A DNA stretch of 44,830 nucleotides from a virus: positions 1 to 44,830 of the IMG/VR virus record IMGVR_UViG_3300029258_004252. The stretch is one strand, 5' to 3'. Below the pieces are notes generated by a model. That model had not been told where the DNA came from. It made no database searches and was given only the letters and a program-made list of their open reading frames with translations. A program made the translations under genes and the position numbers. Below, in pieces: positions 1 to 7,686 of this stretch (the first letter of the stretch is position 1; every line of letters begins with the position of its first letter).

Positions 1-1
1 A

Positions 2-754
2 GCTGTCAATGCAGAGGATTTAGTTAAGAAAATCCAGGAAACTTTCAAAGATGTCTTAGTTAAAATTCCTAAGGGACATGAACTGGAAGTAAGTCCTTCT
101 GCCGATTTCGACAGTGATCAGCTGAAAAGCGAAGAAGCTCAAAGATTTGGTTGCGATCCGGACTATGACGCATGGGTTCCCATGGAAAATGAGCCTCCGG
201 TTCCGCCGAACTCCAACTTCAGATCTTGCGGTGGACACATCCATGTTGGGAAAGTCGAAGGTGATGGAAATGATTTCCTAGCTGATGATTGGGGCAAAAT
301 TAGGTTGGTGAAAGCTATGGATTGCCTACATGGTATTATCTCCGTGCTTCTAGACAACTCCAAAGCAGCAATTGATAGAAGAAAGCTGTACGGCAAAGCA
401 GGCTGCCATAGACCCGTTTCCAAACAGAGGGATGGGCTGTATGATGGCGTTGAATATAGAGTTCTCAGCAACTTCTGGTTGAAAAGCCCAGAACTCGTAA
501 TGCTGATGGACAGCTTGACCCAAGACGCTCTCAAGTTAGTGAGAGAGGAAAAGGAAGATGAGCTCATAGAAGCTATAGGTGGAGCTAACGCCGTTCAGAA
601 AATAATAAATGAGGGTATGCTTGATAGGGCCAAGGAAGTCCTGGACAAAAATATAAAACCATTATTAAGTGAGGACTCTACGCACTATCTGGAAGCATGT
701 TTAAATAACATTAAAAACTACAACTTTACAAAGGAGTGGCAACTGGAGGTGTAA
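2..754 (+). CDS. C-terminal part of a phiEco32-type amidoligase (COOH-NH2 ligase), cut by window edge
   Basis: The frame is open from base 2, so the 5' end lies outside the window; about 250 residues remain. Visible motifs are GCDPDYDAW (around bases 152-178) and SCGGHIHVG (around 224-250), followed by an arginine-containing VEYRVLSNFW segment. The HxH pair followed by an E-R strand is typical of the glutamine-synthetase-like fold of phage COOH-NH2 ligases, which use ATP to join an amine to a carboxylate. Substrates are unknown. The stop is one base before the next ATG, and the next gene is a class I glutaminase, so the two are probably co-translated and may work together. The family is fairly clear; the particular subfamily (type 2) is inferred. 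Confidence 0.7.
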   Translation, partial: AVNAEDLVKKIQETFKDVLVKIPKGHELEVSPSADFDSDQLKSEEAQRFGCDPDYDAWVPMENEPPVPPNSNFRSCGGHIHVGKVEGDGNDFLADDWGKIRLVKAMDCLHGIISVLLDNSKAAIDRRKLYGKAGCHRPVSKQRDGLYDGVEYRVLSNFWLKSPELVMLMDSLTQDALKLVREEKEDELIEAIGGANAVQKIINEGMLDRAKEVLDKNIKPLLSEDSTHYLEACLNNIKNYNFTKEWQLEV

Positions 755-755
755 A

Positions 756-1634
756 ATGTTGATTTGCGTCCCGATGAACAGAAGTAAAACGCAATACTAC
801 ATAAATCAGGCTTACGCTGATTATGTGATGGAAGCAGGCTACCAGCCTATGATGGCGGCCGACGCTCATGATCCACTAGTGCTCGCTGATGCATGCGATG
901 GGCTCTTACTTCCAGGCGGTATTGACATTGATCCGATATTCTATGATGAAGAAAATATCCGCTCTTATTCAGTGGAGCCAGAGAAAGATGACTTCGAGAG
1001 AGCCTTGTTGCACGCGTTTGTGGATAGAGGAAAACCTATCTTCGGCATCTGTAGAGGCTTTCAACTTATTCTCCGGGAATACTTCAGGATCGTAGCTTCC
1101 GAAGAAGTGTGGAAGTCTTGTACTTACTACCAACACATAAATGGGCACTCACTGGCCAATGAATTAGATTTAGCCAGGCATGTTCCATCTCACAGCGTGT
1201 GGGCCGATAGAAGCTTTCTATATGGTGAGAAAGACCACAAATCTTATGTGAAAATGTATGTAAACAGCATGCATCACCAAGGAATAGTTATCGGTCCTAT
1301 TATTGGCAGGAAAATCCCGAGGGATTTCGGCGGGCTAGTGTTAACAGCCACAACGATCTGTGGTTTAGAAGACAGTAAGAAACTTGGCAATCACAGAGTT
1401 GCTGAGGCTGTAGCTATTGATGATTGGGGAGACAGTAGAATTGCAGCTGTCCAATGGCATCCAGAAGAATTAAGGGATGTAAAGCTTCTGAAAACTTTCT
1501 TCGATGATAAAAACGGCAAATTGCTGCTCAGGGCTGCCAAAGGGAAAAAGAAGAAAGCTGTTGCCAAGAAAGCCGCCCAACCTCAAAAGCCTGTCGAACA
1601 GGAAACCGCTCCTGGTGAAGAAAACAGCGAATAA
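756..1634 (+). CDS. Class I glutamine amidotransferase / gamma-glutamyl hydrolase-like (peptidase C26)
   Basis: 292 residues. A GGAGGTG site precedes the ATG. The protein has LLPGGIDIDP (near residue 51), the nucleophile elbow GICRGFQ with Cys99, the NSMHHQG segment, and QWHPEE with His235 and Glu237, so the Cys-His-Glu triad is complete. This arrangement fits the PuuD-like C26 branch of class I glutaminases, which hydrolyse a gamma-glutamyl amide and usually release ammonia for a partner synthetase. The C-terminal tail (from about residue 255) is Lys/Ala/Pro rich and probably disordered. It sits directly behind an amidoligase, which suggests that it supplies or edits the amide product. It could instead act as a stand-alone gamma-glutamyl hydrolase. 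Confidence 0.85.
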   Translation: MLICVPMNRSKTQYYINQAYADYVMEAGYQPMMAADAHDPLVLADACDGLLLPGGIDIDPIFYDEENIRSYSVEPEKDDFERALLHAFVDRGKPIFGICRGFQLILREYFRIVASEEVWKSCTYYQHINGHSLANELDLARHVPSHSVWADRSFLYGEKDHKSYVKMYVNSMHHQGIVIGPIIGRKIPRDFGGLVLTATTICGLEDSKKLGNHRVAEAVAIDDWGDSRIAAVQWHPEELRDVKLLKTFFDDKNGKLLLRAAKGKKKKAVAKKAAQPQKPVEQETAPGEENSE

Positions 1635-1645
1635 AAGGTGATATT

Positions 1646-1918
1646 GTGGGTAAGAAAAAATGGCAAGTCACTGTAGAACTCTCCAATGGTCAGGTTAGCT
1701 ATAGTAGTATAGATACATCTGACCTAGGAGGGTTTGTGAGGAAGAGAAAGAAAAGAATACTTGAGGAAACCGGCAAAAGAAGAGGTATGGTTCCGGTTGA
1801 ACCTTGGGTATTAGATAAAGTGCTCGAAAAATGCAAAGACTTCCTCTCTGCATACAGCGATGCCAGTAGACCGGATATAAGAAATATAAAAATTGTCCCT
1901 GATATAAAAGTGGGGTGA
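1646..1918 (+). CDS. Small hypothetical protein (90 aa)
   Basis: I do not recognise this protein. It starts at GTG with AAAGGTGAT upstream, and ends just before the SD of the next gene. It opens with a beta-like stretch (WQVTVELSNGQVSYSSID), followed by a very basic patch (RKRKKR near residue 32) and a helical second half. It has no cysteines in metal-binding spacing and no signal peptide. It lies between a glutaminase and a nucleotidyltransferase in a tight plus-strand run. Confidence 0.6.
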   Translation: MGKKKWQVTVELSNGQVSYSSIDTSDLGGFVRKRKKRILEETGKRRGMVPVEPWVLDKVLEKCKDFLSAYSDASRPDIRNIKIVPDIKVG

Positions 1919-1924
1919 AAGTAA

Positions 1925-3481
1925 ATGCGTAATGGAGAAGAATTCGTAAAATTGATAGATATACCACATGCCGCTGAAGTAATAGCTGAAAGATTTGACA
2001 ATGCCCTGGAATTGATGGGCAACGATAGTGTGGTCTATGGTGGTGCTATAAGGGACTTAGTAGCAGGCATGCCTATTGCTGGAGACCTTGATATCGCTGT
2101 AAACCACTATGGATACCACGCTGTCCTTGGAGAATTCACAACTAGTTCTAAATGGACAAAGGTGGCTGTAGATGGCCGCCGGCCCAAAGCTGAGCCTAGG
2201 CCATTTGCAGACTCTGGCGGTAAAGGCGCTAGCCTCACCCTAAAAGCTTCGTATGGCAGCAGCAGAAATGACGACTACCGAAGGATTTCTCCTATATCAA
2301 ATGTAGTGACTTTCGAAACGTTCGATAAAGCCCGCGTTCAAATTATAAGGGTCAAAGCAGCGCCTAATAACATATCAGATCCGTTGGGAATTGTGCTCAG
2401 ACTTGCAAGGGAAGCTGACCTGCGCTGCTGCTCATTAGCTATGAACACCCTGGGCAAAATATTCGAACTGGTAGACGGAGCCTACGCAGACTGTATCAAA
2501 AGGGTCCTTAGAGTCAATGATATAAAAGATGAAAGCCGATTTGGAAAAATAGAGGAGAGAATAGAGAAGCTGGAGAATCGAGGCTGGAAGTCTGAAATTA
2601 ATATTACAAAAGTCAAAGCAAAGATAAAAAGAATGCAGCTTGAAAGGGCTAAAAGAGAAAAAGAGTTCTTTGACAAAATGAGGCTGAATCGCAAGAAATC
2701 TAGGAAGAAGCACAACATAGACAGATATGTAGGGATAGCTCCTGCCCCTGGCGGTAAAGTGGAAATAGTAGTAAGCAGAGAACTCGGGCCGAAAATGGGT
2801 ATGAACGTATCTGAAGCGGTTAATAAATTTGCAAAGATGCACTACTTGGATATTACGGAAGTTGGCAGAAATGCCAGGACTATGAAATACTGTGTTCCTG
2901 ATAAACAAATTGCAGATCATGTCAAGAAGTACCTTGAAGGCAAACTTGAAGATAGGCCTGCAAAGAAGCGCTTAAAGAGTCCTGCTGAAGCTGGCTGGAA
3001 AGAATACAATATTGAAGTAAAGTCTGTAGACCTGGCAGATATAGAAACTGCAGTAGTCGATGCTCCCACAGACGAGCAATCTGTTGATGATCAGCCTGTA
3101 GAACATAGCCGAGAATATATAACAAGACCGGCCACAGCTGATCCAGTTGCAACTGATGGAGACTTCGACGGAGATCGCGAATCCGTGGAACAGGATCGGC
3201 CTGAAAGTTCTGATTCACCTAGAACTTACCGCAATGCAGAGGTGCCAAGTGATTACTACATAAATTACGGAAGAGTGGAAGAACGCGCAAAAGCAACTAG
3301 CACTAAAGCAGCGGTATCTGAGATGGAGCGTATGAGCAGGAAGTTTTCAAAGACAATAGGAAAATCGAAGGGCGAAGCTGCAACATTTTTCGCAGAAGCT
3401 TTTCCTACCATAAAGCCAAAGACCGTCGGCTTAAAACCCCAAAGAAGAACTAAGAGAAAGAATAGAGGAGGTAGGAGATAA
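1925..3481 (+). CDS. Nucleotidyltransferase with CCA/poly(A)-polymerase-type head and long charged tail
   Basis: 518 residues. The N-terminal VVYGGAIRDLVAGMP...GDLDIAV (residues 36-58) has the GG, R-D and D-x-D (Asp54, Asp56) pattern of the class II CCA-adding/poly(A) polymerase head, so it probably transfers nucleotides from NTPs. Unlike the other such enzyme here (26,651-28,060), it has no HD domain. Residues about 200-260 are a Lys/Arg/Glu-rich coiled-coil candidate. Residues 350-518 are acidic and low-complexity, then end in a strongly basic tail (KPQRRTKRKNRGG). The substrate is not known; an RNA 3' end or a small molecule are both possible. GGGGTGAAAG lies upstream of the ATG, and the stop overlaps the next start by one base. 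Confidence 0.6.
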   Translation: MRNGEEFVKLIDIPHAAEVIAERFDNALELMGNDSVVYGGAIRDLVAGMPIAGDLDIAVNHYGYHAVLGEFTTSSKWTKVAVDGRRPKAEPRPFADSGGKGASLTLKASYGSSRNDDYRRISPISNVVTFETFDKARVQIIRVKAAPNNISDPLGIVLRLAREADLRCCSLAMNTLGKIFELVDGAYADCIKRVLRVNDIKDESRFGKIEERIEKLENRGWKSEINITKVKAKIKRMQLERAKREKEFFDKMRLNRKKSRKKHNIDRYVGIAPAPGGKVEIVVSRELGPKMGMNVSEAVNKFAKMHYLDITEVGRNARTMKYCVPDKQIADHVKKYLEGKLEDRPAKKRLKSPAEAGWKEYNIEVKSVDLADIETAVVDAPTDEQSVDDQPVEHSREYITRPATADPVATDGDFDGDRESVEQDRPESSDSPRTYRNAEVPSDYYINYGRVEERAKATSTKAAVSEMERMSRKFSKTIGKSKGEAATFFAEAFPTIKPKTVGLKPQRRTKRKNRGGRR

Positions 3482-3780
3482 TGAAAATTGTATCTATTAC
3501 AACCAAGCAGAACAAAAATTTTACCATTGGACATTCCCCGGCCCACCTGGACGAAGGCATTGTCATTAGCAGAATCGTCTACAAAAGACCCGGCAATCTT
3601 TTCAATAAAGGCTTTCAAAACAACGAGTCTTGTTATGTAGTCTACCAGGAAGGCTCTTCCCTGGGAAGGATTGTTCCGGAGAGAGAAGTAACGGAGATTA
3701 TGGTAGACCCTGAGGAATCTGGCAAGAAGCAGGACAGCGAAGCGCCATCTGTAGAAACCTTTCTCGGCACAACTGAATAG
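3481..3780 (+). CDS. Small hypothetical protein (99 aa)
   Basis: Not recognised. The ATG shares its A with the preceding TAA stop, and GGAGGTAGGAG lies just upstream, so it is translationally coupled to the nucleotidyltransferase. The first 75 residues look like a compact beta-rich domain (KIVSITTKQNKNFTIG, YVVYQEGSSLGRIVP), followed by an acidic, Ser/Glu-rich tail. Confidence 0.6.
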   Translation: MKIVSITTKQNKNFTIGHSPAHLDEGIVISRIVYKRPGNLFNKGFQNNESCYVVYQEGSSLGRIVPEREVTEIMVDPEESGKKQDSEAPSVETFLGTTE

Positions 3781-3791
3781 GAGCTAAGGAT

Positions 3792-4517
3792 ATGTCGCAC
3801 AAAATTATCGTAGTCGGGCACAGCAAGCTTGACATGGATCTAATGAAAGAAATAGGTGACGCAACCATGGGTATAGAGGAGTTTGTGGAAGACCCGAAGA
3901 AGTTTTCCTTAGCCCTGTTTACAGGTGGAGCTGACGTTACGCCCAGCTTGTATAAAGAAAAAGGTGCTGCCCTGTGCTTTTCGGATATATATAGGGACTT
4001 GGTGGATAAAGCCATATATGACATGTGCACTGCAAACAAAGTTAAAAAGATTGGCATATGCAGAGGCTTGCAGTTCATTAATGTTATGGAAGGTGGAAAA
4101 CTTATCCACCATTTGGACGGCCATGAAGGCGGTCAACATCTGTTTGAGTGTTTCAAGGACGACAAGCTCAGGAAAGTGAACTCTCTGCATCACCAAATGG
4201 TCATTCCTCCGAAGAATCCCATGAAAGCGGTAGTCGTAGGTTGGAGTGCTGCAAAACTGTCAAAAAATTATTATGGAAATAACGACGAACGCACTGATTG
4301 GAAAGGCCCTGAAGTCGAAGCAGTTATATATCCACGCGGAAGTGCGTGTGGTGTTCAATATCATCCTGAAATGATGGATAAAGGTTCGCCCGGAAGGACA
4401 TTCTTTGTAGAAATGGCTCAAGATTTGCTTAACTTAGCAATGATCGACTTTATATCCAAATATGCAAAGGGTCGGGAAGAACCTTCGCATGGAGCTAAGG
4501 ATGCCTCAAATAACTAA
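3792..4517 (+). CDS. Second class I glutamine amidotransferase (peptidase C26-like)
   Basis: 241 residues. It carries FTGGADVTPSLY (from residue 43), the nucleophile elbow KIGICRGLQF with Cys90, the VNSLHHQMV segment, and VQYHPEMMD with His191 and Glu193. The triad is complete. It is a diverged paralogue of the gene at 756-1,634, sharing its motif order and the HHQ segment, but it lacks the Lys-rich tail. Two different class I glutaminases next to an amidoligase suggest that two amide products or two steps need ammonia or gamma-glutamyl removal. GGAGCTAAGG serves as SD. The 3' end overlaps the next gene by 17 bases. Confidence 0.83.
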   Translation: MSHKIIVVGHSKLDMDLMKEIGDATMGIEEFVEDPKKFSLALFTGGADVTPSLYKEKGAALCFSDIYRDLVDKAIYDMCTANKVKKIGICRGLQFINVMEGGKLIHHLDGHEGGQHLFECFKDDKLRKVNSLHHQMVIPPKNPMKAVVVGWSAAKLSKNYYGNNDERTDWKGPEVEAVIYPRGSACGVQYHPEMMDKGSPGRTFFVEMAQDLLNLAMIDFISKYAKGREEPSHGAKDASNN

Positions 4518-4947
4518 TTGGACATGTGGAGTAACAACTGTACCAGACGGTAGAGTTCTGTGTTATAGAACAATGCTTACATCAGGGCCCACCGTGTGGT
4601 CGGCGGCCTTGGAGGTCGCACAAATGTGTGAAAGAAGAAAGTGTGGCGCTAGTTTAATGAAAAATTTGCTGAAGAAAAGATTTGGTGTACATATACCACC
4701 TGGAGATTTAAGACACATACTTTCGCATACGGACTTTGGGTGTGGAGGCTGTCTGGAAATCCAACTTGAAATATACCATATAGACTTTATAAGGCCAATT
4801 ACTTTCTTCATTCCGGAGGACACTCAGACAATGGCTATACCATTCCCAACTATTGTCAACGATTTGGAGAGTGGTGTGTGGTGCAGCAATACCAAAAGGG
4901 TATTCAATTTGCTTGATACTATGTGTAAAGGGGAATTCCGTAGATGA
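4501..4947 (+). CDS. Hypothetical Cys-containing protein (148 aa)
   Basis: Not recognised. I place the start at ATG 4501 because GGAG at 4491-4494 sits six bases upstream; earlier in-frame ATGs lie deeper in the preceding gene. The protein has several cysteines (WTCGV, AQMCERRKCG, FGCGGCLE, WCSN) that could bind a metal, but the spacing does not match a zinc ribbon I know. It overlaps the next gene through an ATGA junction. Confidence 0.55.
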   Translation: MPQITNWTCGVTTVPDGRVLCYRTMLTSGPTVWSAALEVAQMCERRKCGASLMKNLLKKRFGVHIPPGDLRHILSHTDFGCGGCLEIQLEIYHIDFIRPITFFIPEDTQTMAIPFPTIVNDLESGVWCSNTKRVFNLLDTMCKGEFRR

Positions 4948-5489
4948 ATCTGAAAGAATCAGTAGGTAAAGAAATCTTTCTAATAGCAGAAGATGAAATA
5001 GCTGAAAGCGAAATGATTGTATACGACAATCCTCATGATGTGTTTACGTATCTGAGCACTCTGATGCCAGAAACAGATTTCAGCACGAAAGTATATCACG
5101 GCATGCTCATGCCTGCAAAAGTTTTACCTTCCGTTCTACATACTAAAAACTGCTATGTCCTAGCGCTTCGTCTTATACATGTGAAGGGAAGCCTCACATT
5201 GAAAGGCTGCATATTTGAGTCAGATTGTGAAGGAAGGAATGACATCTTGGCAGACGAGATCGAAGAGCTTGTAAATTCCAAGGACAAAGTAGATTTTGAA
5301 GTTGATATAGATAACATCTTTGTATTATATGGCTATGAGTTGCAGGTGTGCTTAGCCATAGACGAAGAAAGTATTGATGACGAAGTCATAGAGTCTTGTG
5401 GAAAGGTAGTAGCAGAAATTAAGAAGATCGAGGGACGCGAACAACAGGAAGATGCCGCTCTAACGGTTCTTCTAAGTGAAGGAGAATAG
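4944..5489 (+). CDS. Hypothetical acidic protein (181 aa)
   Basis: Not recognised. The ATG overlaps the preceding TGA (ATGA), with AAGGGG upstream, which implies coupled translation. The protein is rich in Asp/Glu and Val/Ile and looks alpha/beta, without signal peptide or membrane segment. It belongs to the block of unknown genes between the glutaminases and the RNA polymerase. Confidence 0.55.
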   Translation: MNLKESVGKEIFLIAEDEIAESEMIVYDNPHDVFTYLSTLMPETDFSTKVYHGMLMPAKVLPSVLHTKNCYVLALRLIHVKGSLTLKGCIFESDCEGRNDILADEIEELVNSKDKVDFEVDIDNIFVLYGYELQVCLAIDEESIDDEVIESCGKVVAEIKKIEGREQQEDAALTVLLSEGE

Positions 5490-5493
5490 AAAT

Positions 5494-5874
5494 ATGTCTG
5501 ACAAAAGAAAGTTAGATGTAATCCTTTGGCTATCGAACAATAGGAAAATAAACTACAAAGGCAGATTGCTCGGCCTAATAGATGACATAGAGTTTAACAA
5601 GATCATACGCGACAAAGGCATGCAGAACCAATGTTTCACCAGGGAGACTATACCCCTATCGAAGATTATATACAACAAAGCTTTCGATGGGCTGCTAGGC
5701 TTAAGAGGCTTAAGATTGGTCGTTGCGATAAGGAAGAGGAATGACCAGGTTGTATCGAAGAAATTGTTCATAAGTGAGAAGCTGAACATGATAAGCTATG
5801 TAGGCGAAGACGGCGAAACTTCCATAAATGGCGAGGAAGAATCGTGGCTCACATTAAATGAAGAAAGGGCTTAG
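5494..5874 (+). CDS. Hypothetical protein (126 aa)
   Basis: Not recognised. The start is ATG 5494, with GGAG at 5481-5484 nine bases upstream; this SD lies at the very end of the preceding gene. The first two thirds are basic (KRKLDVILWLSNNRKINYKG; VVAIRKRNDQVVSKK) and the C-terminus is acidic. Its position suggests the same transcript as the polymerase gene. Confidence 0.55.
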   Translation: MSDKRKLDVILWLSNNRKINYKGRLLGLIDDIEFNKIIRDKGMQNQCFTRETIPLSKIIYNKAFDGLLGLRGLRLVVAIRKRNDQVVSKKLFISEKLNMISYVGEDGETSINGEEESWLTLNEERA

Positions 5875-5876
5875 TA

Positions 5877-6662
5877 ATGAAGGATTTATTACCATGCTGT
5901 CTATTTAGAGTTGGTACAAAATTTGTAGTGACTCCTGACGTTAAGGAAACAACGTTTCCGCCCGGCACGACTGCATTCATGTCGAGCATGCTCACCCCTG
6001 ATATGGACTACCAGGATGTTGCTTCAGTCAGAGCAGTGGTCATAAGGAGAGGGAAGGGAGGAAAAGCAAGGGTAAATATAAACAATATGCATATACCAAT
6101 ATTCAGCGATCCCAGAATGCTGGAACACGATAACTATCTGCCGGTAGGAAGACGTTATTACGTCCACATTGATAAAGAACCAGCTGAAGAGATAGATGTA
6201 ATGGAAATGGACGAAATGGACTTCCTAGGCTGGGCTTGTGCGAAATCGTGGCATTTAAGGCACCTAGCTACGAAGATAGCAAGGAAAAGCTCTGGAAGAC
6301 TTTGGCCAAGCAGCAAAAAAGAGCCCGTTGTCGCAGCTTACAGCTTCAATGAAAGATTTGAGATCGATGAAGCTGCAACGCTTGCTAACTTTACAAATGA
6401 GGCGTTCAGGACGGATTTCGTGAGAACCATGAGAGTTCTAGAGGCTACTTTGTCCAAATGTGAAACGGAATACCAAAGAAAAGTTGCCGCTGCCGCATTA
6501 AATTCGTCCAAATTCATGGTCTATACAAATGAGAAGTACTTCAAAGTTGTGGATGAAAATTTGGCAAAGAAGACCGTGGATTTCTATGGCAGAAAGCTTA
6601 AATGGTTGGACAGCATGTCAGTGCAAGCCTTCAAAAAGAAGAAGGCTAAAAGTCAGTCATAG
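5877..6662 (+). CDS. Hypothetical protein upstream of the RNA polymerase (261 aa)
   Basis: Not recognised as a named family. The N-terminus (LFRVGTKFVVTPDV...FPPGTTAFM) looks like a small SH3/KOW-type beta barrel. The C-terminal half is helical, with a segment resembling one in the next gene: FVRTMRV followed by KVAAAALNSSKFMVY, compared with KVFAAVFSSDKVKSE. I infer that the two are distant paralogues. Being directly upstream of the polymerase gene, it is a candidate polymerase partner or a co-expressed structural protein. Evidence for function is weak. Confidence 0.55.
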   Translation: MKDLLPCCLFRVGTKFVVTPDVKETTFPPGTTAFMSSMLTPDMDYQDVASVRAVVIRRGKGGKARVNINNMHIPIFSDPRMLEHDNYLPVGRRYYVHIDKEPAEEIDVMEMDEMDFLGWACAKSWHLRHLATKIARKSSGRLWPSSKKEPVVAAYSFNERFEIDEAATLANFTNEAFRTDFVRTMRVLEATLSKCETEYQRKVAAAALNSSKFMVYTNEKYFKVVDENLAKKTVDFYGRKLKWLDSMSVQAFKKKKAKSQS

Positions 6663-6671
6663 GAGATAAAC

Positions 6672-7595
6672 ATGTTCGATCATGGACAGAAAGTCATCGT
6701 AGTAAAGAGTTCACATCGAGGCAAAGTGGGCCCCAAGAAGGGCAGTATAGGCTACGTACTTGGAAGTGACTCAACTAGACTTATAAAAAGAACTGTCAAC
6801 AAGATTCCATTTTGTGTGGAAAGCCAAGTTATCGTATTTGTCAGGTATGGCTTTGGTAAAGAACGTGAAGAGCCTGAAACTAGGAGAATCTTAAATGTGT
6901 TCCCAATCTTGTCGTCCTATAAACCTGCTCCCTACAGAAGAGAAGCTTTTAGAATGTTCACGGAAGAGGTGGAAGGAAAGTCTGAAAACGTGTGGCCCGT
7001 GGTAAAGTGGGAATTGAAGAACAAAAATAACACTCCAGTATGTATGTTATACCCTGTGGAGAACGTTGAAGACATTAGAGATTTTAATAAAGTCAATTTT
7101 AAAGCTTGGTACAAGAGCGTTGTAAAATCCTGGACTTTCAGCAGTAATGTAGATAAAACCAGGCCAGACTTTATGCGGAACAAATATGAGAAAAATGCCC
7201 GTGAATATTTCAATGCTGTTCGGGACTCTGTAAAAAGTAGAAATTTCAGAGATAAGGTTTTCGCCGCAGTCTTCAGCAGCGATAAGGTAAAAAGCGAAGT
7301 CATATATTCTATGAAATATTTGCATTCTATGTTTGAAGCTGCCCTTATTAAGAAGTATATGAAGCAGATATCGGAAGCATATAATAATAATATATACAAC
7401 GATGGTCCTTTCTTGAAACATGACGCCCACTATGCAGCTTTGACTTCACGAATATTCAACCCAGCCATACTCAATCTTCAAATCGAACTCATGAAGAATC
7501 GTGGCCTGGACTATAGCCGGATAGAGAAAGGTTTGAAGCACACTATGCGCATGATAAGGGAAAATGCGCAACCCTTATACTCCATAAAGAGTTAA
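6672..7595 (+). CDS. Hypothetical protein upstream of the RNA polymerase (307 aa)
   Basis: AGGAG precedes the ATG. The first 60 residues (FDHGQKVIVVKSSHRGKVG..GSIGYVLG) have the look of a KOW/SH3-like barrel; the rest is helical and basic (residues about 150-300). It shares a helical segment with the preceding protein. A 91-base gap with two palindromes separates it from the polymerase gene. No catalytic motif is visible. Confidence 0.55.
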   Translation: MFDHGQKVIVVKSSHRGKVGPKKGSIGYVLGSDSTRLIKRTVNKIPFCVESQVIVFVRYGFGKEREEPETRRILNVFPILSSYKPAPYRREAFRMFTEEVEGKSENVWPVVKWELKNKNNTPVCMLYPVENVEDIRDFNKVNFKAWYKSVVKSWTFSSNVDKTRPDFMRNKYEKNAREYFNAVRDSVKSRNFRDKVFAAVFSSDKVKSEVIYSMKYLHSMFEAALIKKYMKQISEAYNNNIYNDGPFLKHDAHYAALTSRIFNPAILNLQIELMKNRGLDYSRIEKGLKHTMRMIRENAQPLYSIKS

Positions 7596-7640
7596 ACAAT
7601 ATACTCGTAGTTTCTCGTACCCGTAAAGTGAGAGAGTATT

Positions 7641-7664
7641 TGTGCACATAATAACTAGTTATTA
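7641..7664 (+). promoter_or_regulatory. Pair of perfect palindromes in the leader of the RNA polymerase gene
   Basis: TGTGCACA (7641-7648) is followed immediately by TAATAACTAGTTATTA (7649-7664). Both are perfect inverted repeats, 12 bases upstream of the AAGGAGG of the polymerase gene. This is a plausible operator for a dimeric regulator; it is A+T rich and has no T-run, so it is not a terminator. Function is inferred from position only. Confidence 0.4.
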
Positions 7665-7686
7665 CAAACACTTTAAAGGAGGCCGA

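Noticed and set aside
163-567. 134-codon minus-strand frame opposite the first amidoligase
   Set aside because: Shadow frame; the plus strand shows amidoligase motifs and coupled translation.
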